Assembly (NCBI RefSeq): GCF_051401765.1
Contig: NW_027480438.1
Span: 5,952,001-6,016,000, forward strand
Origin: Calliopsis andreniformis
Lineage: Eukaryota; Arthropoda; Insecta; Hymenoptera; Andrenidae
Direction of reading: 5' to 3'
DNA length: 64,000 nt
In this document: in pieces, positions 1-9,846 of the stretch
Layout of the letters: the number at the start of each line of letters is the position of its first letter
Position numbering within the stretch: the stretch's first letter is position 1
Made by a program: the position numbers and the translations under genes
Notes under the pieces: model-generated
The model's input: only the letters and a program-made list of their open reading frames with translations
Told to the model about the DNA's origin: nothing
Database searches by the model: none

Positions 1-524
1 TACTATCCTCAATCCTCAATCATCAATCCTCAATCCTCAATCCTCAGTCATCAATCCTCAATCTTCAATACTCATTCCTCAATCATCAATCCTCAATCCT
101 CAATCCTCAATCCTCATTCCTCAAACCTCAAACCTCAACCCTCAGTCCTCATCCTCAATTCTCAATTCTTAATCCTCATTCCTCAATCCTCAATCTTCAA
201 TCCTCAATAATCAATCTCCTATCCTAGATCCTCAATCCCCAATACTCTATCCTTAATCCTCAATATTCAATCCTCTATCCCCAGTCCACAACCTTCAATC
301 CCCAAATCTCAATAATCAATCCTCAATCCTCAGTCCTTAATCGTCAATCATCAATCCACAATCTTCAATACTCAATCCCCAATCCTCAATCCTCAATCCT
401 CAATCCTCAATCATCAATCCTCAATCTTCAATACTCAATCCTCAATCCTCAACCCTCCATCCTCAATACTCAACCCTCAATCCTCAATACTCAATCATCA
501 ATCCTCAATTCTCAATACTCAGTA

Positions 525-548
525 GAATATACTGAATTCTCAGGATTC
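525..548. repeat. Dyad element class E (GAATATACTGAATTCTCAGG)
   Basis: This is a 24-bp element with inverted arms CTGA/TCAG round ATTC, and outer arms GAAT/ATTC. It is made of in-register variant heptamers (TCAGTAG, AATATAC, TGAATTC, TCAGGAT). Copies start at 525, 7402, 10371, 14409, 17329, 21345, 26191, 29111, 33127, 38303, 41223, 45665, 50001, 54044, 58136 and 62228. The copies at 54044 and 58136 have lost GAATTC. Each is followed by an AATACTCAAACC stretch leading to CTCATCCTCC. Confidence 0.85.
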
Positions 549-762
549 AATACTCAAACCTCAATCCTCAGCCCACAGCCCTCATCCTCCATCCACAATC
601 CTCAATCCTCAATCCTCAATCTTCAATCATCAATACTCAATCTTCAATCTTCAATACTCAATCCTCAATCCTAAAATCCTCAATCCTCAATATTCAACAC
701 ACAACCCTCAACCATCAGTCCGCAATACTCAACCATCAATCCTCAATTCTCAATACTCATTA

Positions 763-786
763 GTATATCCTGAATTCTCAGTATTC
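763..786. repeat. Dyad element class B (GTATATCCTGAATTCTCAG)
   Basis: This element always lies 238 bp (34 heptamers) after a class E element, except at the duplication junction. Copies start at 763, 7640, 10609, 14647, 17567, 21583, 22413, 26429, 29349, 33365, 38541, 41461, 45903, 50239, 54282, 58374 and 62466. It has the same CTGA-ATTC-TCAG core as class E, preceded by CATTA. The copy at 22413 is the extra one created by the 4,846-bp duplication. Confidence 0.85.
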
Positions 787-1905
787 AATACTCAAAACTC
801 AATCCTCAACCATCAGCCCTCATCCTCCATCCTCAATCCTCAATCCTCAATCCTCAATCTTCAATCCTCAATACTCAACCTTCAATCTTCAATCCTCAAT
901 TCTCAATCCTCAATCCTCAATCCTCAATCCTCAATCCTCAGTCATCAATCCTCAATCTTCAATACTCAATCGTCAATCCGCAGTCCTCAATCCTCCATCC
1001 TCAATCTTCAATCCTGAATACTCAATCTTCAATCCTCAATACTCAATCTTCAATCCTCAACACTCAATCCACAATCCACAATCCTCAATCCTCAATCATC
1101 AACCTTCAACCCTCAATACTCAATCTTCAATCCTCAATCCTCAATCCTGAATCGTCAATCCTCATTCTTCAATCCTCAATACCCAAACCTCAGTCCTCAA
1201 TCCTCAATCCTCAGTCATCAATCCTCAATAGTCAGTCATGAATACTCAATCTTCATAACTCAATCCTCAATCCTCAATCCTCAATCCTCAATCCTCAATC
1301 CTCAATCCTCATTCTTCAAACCTCAATCCTCAACCCTCAGTCCTCATCCTCAATTCTCAATTCTCAATCCTCAATCCTCAATCCTCAATCTTCAATCCTG
1401 AATAATCAATCTCCAATCCTAGATCCTCAATCCCCAATCCTCAATCCTTAATGCTCAATCTTCAATCCTCAATCCCCAGTCCTCAATCTTCAATCCTCAA
1501 TGCTCAATCCTCAATCCCCAATCCTCAATCCTCAGTCCTCAATCCTCAATCATCAAACCTCAAACCTCAATCCTCAACCGTCAGTACTCGTCCTCAATCC
1601 TCAACCCTCAATCCTCAACTCTCAATTCTCAATCCTCAATCCTCAATAGTCAATCTTTAATCCTCAATACTCAACCTTCAATCCTCAATCCTCAATAACC
1701 AATCCTCAATCCTTAATACTCAATCTTCAATCCTCAATCCTCAATACTCAATCTGCAATCCTCAGTCCTCAACCCTCAACCCTCAATCCTCATTCTTCAA
1801 TCCTCAATACCCAATCCTCAATCTTCAATCCTCAATCCTCAATCCTCAATCCTCAATTCTCAATCCTCAATACTCAGTCCTCAGTCCCCAAACCTCAATC
1901 CTCAA

Positions 1906-2860
1906 CCCTCAGCCCTCATCCTCAATCCTCAATTCTCAATCCTCAATCCTCAGCACTCAGTCCTCAAACCTCAATGCTCAATCCTCAATCCCCAATCCTC
2001 AATCCTCAATCCTCAGTCATCAATCCTCAATCTTCAATACTCATTCCGCAATCCTGAATCATCAATCTTCAATCCTCAATACTCAATCTTCAACCCTCAA
2101 CCCTCAATCCTCAATCCTCAATCCTCCATTCTCAATCCTGAATCCTCAATCTTCAATCCTCAATACTCAATCTGCAATCCTCAATCCTCAATCCTCAATC
2201 CTCAATCCTCATTCTTCAATCCTCAATACCCAATCCACAACCTTCAACCCTCAATTCTCAATTGTCAATCCTCAATATTCAATCATCAATACTCAATCTT
2301 CAATCCTCAATCTTCAATCCTCAATACTCAACCTTCAATCCTCAACCCTCAGTCTTCATCCTCAATTCTCAATTCTCAATCCTCAATCCTCAATCCTCAA
2401 TCCTCAATCTTCAATTATGAATAATCAATCTCCAATCCTACATCCTCAATCCCCAATACTCAATCCTTAATCCTCAATATTCTATCCTCAATCGCCAGTC
2501 CTCAATCTTCAATCCTCAATGCTCAATCCCCAATCATCAAGCCTCAGTCCTCGATCCTCAATCCTCAATCCTCAATACCCATTCCTCAATCTTCAATCCT
2601 CAATCCTCAATCCTCAACCCTCAATCCTCAATCCTCAGTCCTCAGTCCTCAAGCCTCAATCCTCAACCCTCAGCCCTCATCCTCAATCCTCAATCCTCAA
2701 TCCTCAATCCTCAGCCCTCAGTCCTCAAACCTCAATGCTCAATCCTCAATACCCAATCCTCAATCCTCAATCCTCAATCATCAATCCTCAATCCTCGATC
2801 CTCAGCCCTCAGTCCTCAAACCTCAATGCTCAATCCTCAATCCCCAATCCTCAATCCTCA
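1906..2860 (+). repeat. Mosaic heptamer region, no gene
   Basis: Here the shared order of the short-unit family is lost. The region holds CCTCAGC and CCTCAAA variants, one copy of a 186-bp segment (about 1996-2181) that returns at about 3037-3222, and a GAATAATCAATCTCC stretch near 2418 also seen in other units. Positions 2640-2840 resemble 3860-4040 loosely, which suggests an older, more diverged repeat of the block that was later duplicated with a 1,366-bp period. Nothing but satellite is present. Confidence 0.7.
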
Positions 2861-4215
2861 ATCCCCAATCATCAATCCTCAATCTTCAATACTCATTCCT
2901 CAATCCTGAATCCTCAATCTTCAATCCTCAATACTCAATTTTCAATCCTCAATCCTCAATCCTCAATCCTCTGTCCTCAATCCTCAATCCTGAATCCTCA
3001 ATCTTCAATACTCAATACTCAATCTGCAATCCTCAATCCTCAATCCTCAATCCTCAGTCATCAATCCTCAATCTTCAATACTCATTCCGCAATCCTGAAT
3101 CATCAATCTTCAATCCTCAATACTCAATCTTCAACCCTCAACCCTCAATCCTCAATCCTCAATCCTCCATTCTCAATCCTGAATCCTCAATCTTCAATCC
3201 TCAATACTCAATCTGCAATCCTCATTCTTCAATCCTCAATACCCAATCCTCAATCTTCAACCCTCAGTCCTCAATCATCAATCCTCAATCCTCAATCCTC
3301 AGGCCTCAAACATCAATATTCAACCCTCAGTCCTCGTTCTCAATCCACAACCCTCAATTCTCAAACCTCAATCCTCAACCGTCAGTCCTCGTCCTCAATC
3401 CTCAATCCTCAATCCTCGTTACTCAAACCTCAATCCTCAACCCTCAGTCCTCATCCTCAATTCGCAATTAGCAATCCTCAATCCTCAATCCTCAATCTTC
3501 AATCCCCAAAAATCAATCTCCAACCCTGGATCCTCAATCCTCAATCCTCAGTCCTTAATCCTCAATCTTCAATCCTCAATCGCCAGTCCTCAATCTTCAA
3601 TCCTCTATGCTCAATCGTCAATCCTCAAGCCTCAGTCCTCAATCATCAATCCTGAAACCTCAAACCTCAATCCTCAACCGTCAGTCCTCGTCCTCAATCC
3701 TCAACCCTCAATCCTCAATCCTCAATCCTCAATCCTCAATCCTCAATCCTCAATCCTCAATCCTCATTCTTCAACCCTCAATACCCAATCCTCAATCTTC
3801 AATCCTCAATCCTCAATCCTCAATCCTCAATCCTCAATCCTCAGTCCTCTAGTCCTCAAACCTCAATCCTCAACCCTCAGCCCTCATCCTCAATCCTCAA
3901 TCCTCAATCCTCAATCCTCAGCCCTCAGTCCTCAAACCTCAATGCTCCATTCTCAATACCCAATCCTCAATCCTCAATCCTCAATCATCAATCCTCAATC
4001 CTCAATCCTCAGCCCTCAGTCCTCAAACCACAATGCTCAATCCTCAATCCCCAATCCTCAATCCTCAATCCTCAATCATCAATCCTTAATCATCAATACT
4101 CACTCCTCAATCCTGAATCCTCAATCTTCAATCCTGAATACTCAATTTTCAATCCTCAATCCTCGATCCTCAATCCTCAATCCTCAATCCTCAATCCTGA
4201 ATCCTCAATCTTCAA
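2860..4215 (+). repeat. First copy of 1,366-bp tandem duplication
   Basis: Sequence from about 3222 to 4215 recurs from about 4588 to 5581 at a fixed offset of 1,366 bp. Paired landmarks include AGGCCTCAAACATC (3301 and 4667), GTTCTCAATCCACAACC (3345 and 4711), CCCAAAAATCAATC (3505 and 4871) and the TATGCTCAATCG variant (3607 and 4973). Upstream, CTCTGTCC at 2969 pairs with 4496, an offset of 1,527. This copy therefore carries 161 bp (23 heptamers) that the second copy lacks; it lies within about 3050-3222 and matches 1996-2181. Single-base differences, such as CAACCCTGGA against CAATCCTGGA, show the copies are not assembly clones of each other. Confidence 0.85.
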
Positions 4216-4386
4216 TCCTCAATACTCAATCTGCAATCCTCAATCCTCAATCCTCAGGCCTCAAACATCAACATTCAACCCTCAGTCCTCGTTCTCAACC
4301 CACAACCCTCAATCCTCAAACCTCAATCCTCAACCGTCAGTCCTCGTCCTCAATCCTCAACCCTCAATCCTCAATCCTCAATCCTC

Positions 4387-5581
4387 AATCCCCAATCATC
4401 AATCCTCAATCTTCAATACTCATTCCTCAATCCTGAATCCTCAATCTTCAATCCTCAATACTCAATTTTCAATCCTCAATCCTCAATCCTCAATCCTCTG
4501 TCCTCAATCCTCAATCCTGAATCCTCAATCTTCAATACTCAATACTCAATCTGCAATCCTCAATCCTCAATCCTCAATCCTCAATCCTCATTCTTCAATC
4601 CTCAATACCCAATCCTCAATCTTCAACCCTCAGTCCTCAATCATCAATCCTCAATCCTCAATCCTCAGGCCTCAAACATCAATATTCAACCCTCAGTCCT
4701 CGTTCTCAATCCACAACCCTCAATTCTCAAACCTCAATCCTCAACCGTCAGTCCTCGTCCTCAATCCTCAATCCTCAATCCTCGTTACTCAAACCTCAAT
4801 CCTCAACCCTCAGTCCTCATCCTCAATTCGCAATTAGCAATCCTCAATCCTCAATCCTCAATCTTCAATCCCCAAAAATCAATCTCCAATCCTGGATCCT
4901 CAATCCTCAATCCTCAGTCCTTAATCCTCAATCTTCAATCCTCAATCGCCAGTCCTCAATCTTCAATCCTCTATGCTCAATCGTCAATCCTCAAGCCTCA
5001 GTCCTCAATCATCAATCCTGAAACCTCAAACCTCAATCCTCAACCGTCAGTCCTCGTCCTCAATCCTCAACCCTCAATCCTCAATCCTCAATCCTCAATC
5101 CTCAATCCTCAATCCTCAATCCTCAATCCTCATTCTTCAATCCTCAATACCCAATCCTCAATCTTCAATCCTCAATCCTCAATCCTCAATCCTCAATCCT
5201 CAATCCTCAGTCCTCTAGTCCTCAAACCTCAATCCTCAACCCTCAGCCCTCATCCTCAATCCTCAATCCTCAATCCTCAATCCTCAGCCCTCAGTCCTCA
5301 AACCTCAATGCTCCATTCTCAATACCCAATCCTCAATCCTCAATCCTCAATCATCAATCCTCAATCCTCAATCCTCAGCCCTCAGTCCTCAAACCACAAT
5401 GCTCAATCCTCAATCCCCAATCCTCAATCCTCAATCCTCAATCATCAATCCTCAATCATCAATACTCATTCCTCAATCCTGAATCCTCAATCTTCAATAC
5501 TGAATACTCAATCTTCAATCCTCAATCCTCAATCCTCAATCCTCAATCCTCAATCCTCAATCCTGAATCCTCAATCTTCAA
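4387..5581 (+). repeat. Second copy of 1,366-bp tandem duplication
   Basis: This is the partner of about 2860-4215. It lacks the 161-bp internal segment and has four extra plain heptamers before CATTCTTC. Its right end is near 5581, where the first copy reads TCAATCCTCAATACTC and this copy reads TCAATGCTCAATCC. From there the sequence passes into the order shared with the short-unit family to the right of 43.9 kb. Confidence 0.82.
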
Positions 5582-6618
5582 TGCTCAATCCTCAATCCTC
5601 AATCCTCAATCCTCAATCCTCAATCCTCAATCTTCAATCCTCAATACTCAATCTGCAATCCTCAATCCTCAATCCTCAATCCTCAATCCTCATTCTTAAG
5701 TCCTCAATACCCATTCCTCAATCTTCAATCCTCAATCCCCAATCCTCAATTCTCAATCCTCAATCCTTAATCCTCACACCTCAAACATCAATATTCAACC
5801 CTCAGTCCTCGTCCTCAATCCACAACCCTCAATCCTCAGTCCTCAATACTCAATCTTCAATCCTCAATACTCAATCCTCAATCCTCAATCCTCAATCTTC
5901 AATCCTCAATACTCAATCTTCAATCCTCAATCCTCAATCCTCAATCCTCAATCCTCATTCTTCAATCTTCAATACCCAATCCTCAATCTTCAAACCTCAA
6001 TCCTCAATCCTCAATCCTCAATCCTCAATCCTCATTCTTCAATCCTCAATACCCAATCCTCAATCTTCAATCCTCAATCCTCATTCTTCAATTCTCCATA
6101 CCCAATACTCAATCTTCAAGCCTCAATCCTCTATCCTCAATCCTCAATTCTCAATCCTAATTCTTCAATCCTCAATACCCAATCCTCAATCTTCAATCCT
6201 CAGTCCTCAATATTCAATCATCAATATTCAATCTTCAATCCTCAAGCCTCAATCCTCAATCCCCAATCTTCAATCCCCCATACTCAATCTTCAATCCTCA
6301 ATCCTCAATCATCAATCCTCAATGCTCAATCCTCAGTCATCAATCCTCAATCTTCAATACTCAATCCTCAATGCTCAATCCTCAATCCTCAATCCTCATT
6401 CCTCAAACCTCAATCCTCAACCCTCAGTCCTCATCCTCAATTCGCAATACTCAATCCTCAATCATCAATCCTCAATCTTCAATCATGAATACTCAATCTT
6501 CAATACTCAATCCTCAATCCTCAATCCTAAAATCCTCAATCCCCCATATTCAACACACAACCCTCAGCCATCAATCCTCAATACTCAACCATCAATTATC
6601 AATTCTCAATACTCAATA

Positions 6619-6642
6619 GAATATCCTGAATTCTCAGTTTTC
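6619..6642. repeat. Dyad element class C (core followed by TTTTC)
   Basis: The core CTGAATTCTCAG is intact but is followed by TTTTC, so the outer arm is lost. Copies start at 6619, 9588, 16546, 28328, 35264, 40440, 44882, 49218, 53261, 57353 and 61445. A long-family relative with TCAATTTTC lies at 12578, 19703, 24549, 31485 and 36661. Each sits 98 bp (14 heptamers) before a class D element. Confidence 0.85.
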
Positions 6643-6716
6643 AATACTCAATCCTGAATCCTCAATCTTCAACTCTCAGTCCTCAACAATCAGTTGTCAA
6701 TCCTCAATCCTCAATA

Positions 6717-6740
6717 GAATATCCTCAATTCACAGTTTTC
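6717..6740. repeat. Decayed element class D (GAATATCCTCAATTCACAG)
   Basis: This is a relative of the dyad elements in which CTGA became CTCA and TCAG became ACAG, breaking the inverted arms. Copies start at 6717, 9686, 13766, 16644, 28426, 35362, 40538, 44980, 49316, 53359, 57451 and 61543, with long-family relatives at 12676, 19801, 24647, 31583 and 36759. It lies about 120 bp before the conserved ATCGAT site. Confidence 0.82.
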
Positions 6741-6877
6741 AATACTCAATACTCAATCTTCAATCTTCAAATCTCAATCCACAGACATCAATTCTCATCA
6801 CTCAACCCTCAACACTCAGTCCTCAATCTTCAAACATCGATCCTCAATCCTCAATCTCCAATCCTCCATACTCAATC

Positions 6878-9846
6878 TACTATCCTCAATCCTCAATCAT
6901 CAATCCTCAATCCTCAATCCTCAGTCATCAATCCTCAATCTTCAATACTCATTCCTCAATCATCAATCCTCAATCCTCAATCCTCAATCCTCATTCCTCA
7001 AACCTCAAACCTCAACCCTCAGTCCTCATCCTCAATTCTCAATTCTTAATCCTCATTCCTCAATCCTCAATCTTCAATCCTCAATAATCAATCTCCTATC
7101 CTAGATCCTCAATCCCCAATACTCTATCCTTAATCCTCAATATTCAATCCTCTATCCCCAGTCCACAACCTTCAATCCCCAAATCTCAATAATCAATCCT
7201 CAATCCTCAGTCCTTAATCGTCAATCATCAATCCACAATCTTCAATACTCAATCCCCAATCCTCAATCCTCAATCCTCAATCCTCAATCATCAATCCTCA
7301 ATCTTCAATACTCAATCCTCAATCCTCAACCCTCCATCCTCAATACTCAACCCTCAATCCTCAATACTCAATCATCAATCCTCAATTCTCAATACTCAGT
7401 AGAATATACTGAATTCTCAGGATTCAATACTCAAACCTCAATCCTCAGCCCACAGCCCTCATCCTCCATCCACAATCCTCAATCCTCAATCCTCAATCTT
7501 CAATCATCAATACTCAATCTTCAATCTTCAATACTCAATCCTCAATCATAAAATCCTCAATCCTCAATATTCAACACACAACCCTCAACCATCAGTCCGC
7601 AATACTCAACCATCAATCCTCAATTCTCAATACTCATTAGTATATCCTGAATTCTCAGTATTCAATACTCAAAACTCAATCCTCAACCATCAGCCCTCAT
7701 CCTCCATCCTCAATCCTCAATCCTCAATCCTCAATCTTCAATCCTCAATACTCAACCTTCAATCTTCAATCCTCAATTCTCAATCCTCAATCCTCAATCC
7801 TCAATCCTCAATCCTCAGTCATCAATCCTCAATCTTCAATACTCAATCGTCAATCCGCAGTCCTCAATCCTCCATCCTCAATCTTCAATCCTGAATACTC
7901 AATCTTCAATCCTCAACCCTCAATCTTCAATCCTCAACCCTCAATCCACAATCCACAATCCTCAATCCTCAATCATCAACCTTCAACCATCAATACTCAA
8001 TCTTCAATCCTCAATCCTCAATCCTGAATCGTCAATCCTCATTCTTCAATCCTCAATACCCAAACCTCAGTCCTCAATCCTCAATCTTCAATCCTGAATA
8101 ATCAATCTCCAATCCTAGATCCTCAATCCCCAATCCTCAATCCTTAATCCTCAATCTTCAATCCTCAATCCCCAGTCCTCAATCTTCAATCCTCAATGCT
8201 CAATCCTCAATCCCCAATCCTCAATCCTCAGTCCTCAATCCTCAATCATCAAACCTCAAACCTCAATCCTCAACCGTCAGTACTCGTCCTCAATCCTCAA
8301 CCCTCAATCCTCAACTCTCAATTCTCAATCCTCAATCCTCAATAGTCAATCTTTAATCCTCAATACTCAACCTTCAATCCTCAATCCTCAATAACCAATC
8401 CTCAATCCTTAATCCTCAATCTTCAATCCTCAATCCTCAATACTCAATCTGCAATCCTCAGTCCTCAACCCTCAACCCTCAATCCTCATTCTTCAATCCT
8501 CAATACCCAATCCTCAATCTTCAATCCTCAATCCTCAATCCTCAATCCTCAATTCTCAATCCTCAATCCTCAGTCCTCAGTCCTCAAACCTCAATCCTCA
8601 ATCCTCGTTCCTCAAACCTCAATCCTCAACCCTCAGTCCTCATCCTCAGTTCTCAATCCTCAATCCTCAAACCTCAACCTTCAATCCTCAATACTCAGTC
8701 CTCAATCGTCAATACTCAACCATCAATACTCAATTCTCAATACTCAATAGAATATCCTGAATTCTCAGTACTCAATACTCAAACCTCAATCCTCAACACT
8801 CAGCCCTCATCCTCCATCCTCAATCCTCAATCTTCAATCCTCAGTACTCAATCTTCAATGTTCAATCCTCAATCCTCAATCCTCAATCCTCAATCCTCAA
8901 TCCTCAGTCATCAATCCTCAATCTTCAATACTCAATCGTCAATCCGCAGTCCTCAATCCTCAATCCTCAATCTTCGTTCCTCAAACATCAATCCTCAACC
9001 CTCAGCCATCATCCTCAATCCTCAATCCTCGTTCCTCAATCCTCAATCCTCAATCCTCAATCCTCAATCCTCAATGGTCAATCTCCAGTCCTAGATCCTC
9101 AATCCCCAATCCTCAATCCTTAATCCTCAATCTTCAATCCTCAATACCCAATCCTCAATCTTCAATCCTCAGTCCTCAATATTCAATCATCAATATTCAA
9201 TCTTCAATCCTCAAGCCTCAATCCTCAATCCCCAATCTTCAATCCTCCATACTCAATCTTCAATCCTCAATCCTCAATCATCAATCCTCAATGCTCAATC
9301 CTCAGTCATCAATCCTCAATCTTCAATACTCAATCCTCAATGCTCAATCCTCAATCCTCAATCCTCATTCCTCAAACCTCAATCCTCAACCCTCAGTCCT
9401 CATCCTCAATTCGCAATACTCAATCCTCAATTATCAATCCTCAATCTTCAATCATGAATACTCAATCTTCAATACTCAATCCTCAATCCTCAATCCTAAA
9501 ATCCTCAATCCCCCATATTCAACACACAACCCTCAGCCATCAATCCTCAATACTCAACCATCAATTATCAATTCTCAATACTCAATAGAATATCCTGAAT
9601 TCTCAGTTTTCAATACTCAATCCTGAATCCTCAATCTTCAACTCTCAGTCCTCAACAATCAGTTGTCAATCCTCAATCCTCAATAGAATATCCTCAATTC
9701 ACAGTTTTCAATACTCAATACTCAATCTTCAATCTTCAAATCTCAATCCACAGACATCAATTCTCATCACTCAACCCTCAACACTCAGTCCTCAATCTTC
9801 AAACATCGATCCTCAATCCTCAATCTCCAATCCTCCATACTCAATC
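6878..9846 (+). repeat. Higher-order unit 2 (2,969 bp), shortest
   Basis: The unit runs landmark to landmark and has the same period as the tandem duplication that created it. It carries dyad elements at 7402, 7640, 8750, 9588 and 9686. Relative to unit 1 it lacks 181 bp near 8075. After 9131 it jumps straight to the terminal segment (CAATACCC through the pair of elements 98 bp apart) that ends all units. Confidence 0.88.
8750..8773. repeat. Dyad element class F (core followed by TACTC)
   Basis: The core GAATATCCTGAATTCTCAG is followed by TACTC, then a CTCAACACTCAGCCC tail. Copies start at 8750, 11719, 18858, 23704, 30640, 35816, 47194 and 63757. It is present in long-family units and in the variants of the short family that lack the 140-bp re-copy. 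Confidence 0.85.

Larger units (their letters stand above)
1..6877 (+). repeat. Higher-order unit 1 (6,877 bp), composite
   Basis: This unit runs from the landmark TACTATCC at 1 to the same landmark at 6878. Positions 1 to about 1905 match 61704 to about 63608 at constant offset and with few substitutions. That stretch includes the dyad elements at 525 and 763 and the TGCTCAATC variant at 1451. After about 1906 it leaves that order and becomes a mosaic containing a 186-bp segment found twice (about 1996-2181 and 3037-3222) and a 1,366-bp tandem duplication. From about 5691 (CATTCTTAAG) to 6877 it follows the order of 43954-45140, at an identical distance of 1,187 bp to the next landmark. It is thus a short-family unit enlarged internally by about 2.5 kb. 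Confidence 0.85.
6162..9130 (+). repeat. First copy of 2,969-bp tandem duplication
   Basis: Every landmark here recurs 2,969 bp downstream: dyad elements at 6619, 6717, 7402, 7640 and 8750 pair with 9588, 9686, 10371, 10609 and 11719. The left edge is 6162, because the preceding base differs from that before 9131. By eye only a handful of substitutions separate the copies, for example CAATCATCAATCC at 6463 against CAATTATCAATCC at 9432. A 181-bp segment present in other units, containing CAGTCATGAATACTC (1243 in unit 1), is missing near 8075 here and near 11044 in the partner, so that deletion predates the duplication. Confidence 0.9.

Noticed and set aside
755..775. TATA-like AGTATATCC as a promoter
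   Set aside because: It is part of the class B element, repeated in every unit at the same place, with no associated transcription unit visible.
1695..1706. CCAAT box in AATAACCAATCC (also near 8395, 11364, 18502, 23348, 30284, 46837 and 63401)
   Set aside because: CCAAT arises easily from CCCCAAT-type variants of the heptamer. There is no other promoter feature and no gene to drive.
5308..6657. Long + strand open frames (449 codons here; others of 358-625 codons at 2519-3655, 43043-44920, 56315-57391 and 60407-61483) as protein genes
   Set aside because: They are the direct result of a stop-free 7-bp repeat. Ends fall at random variant stops, no domain or codon pattern distinguishes them from flanking satellite, and equivalent regions in other units are interrupted.
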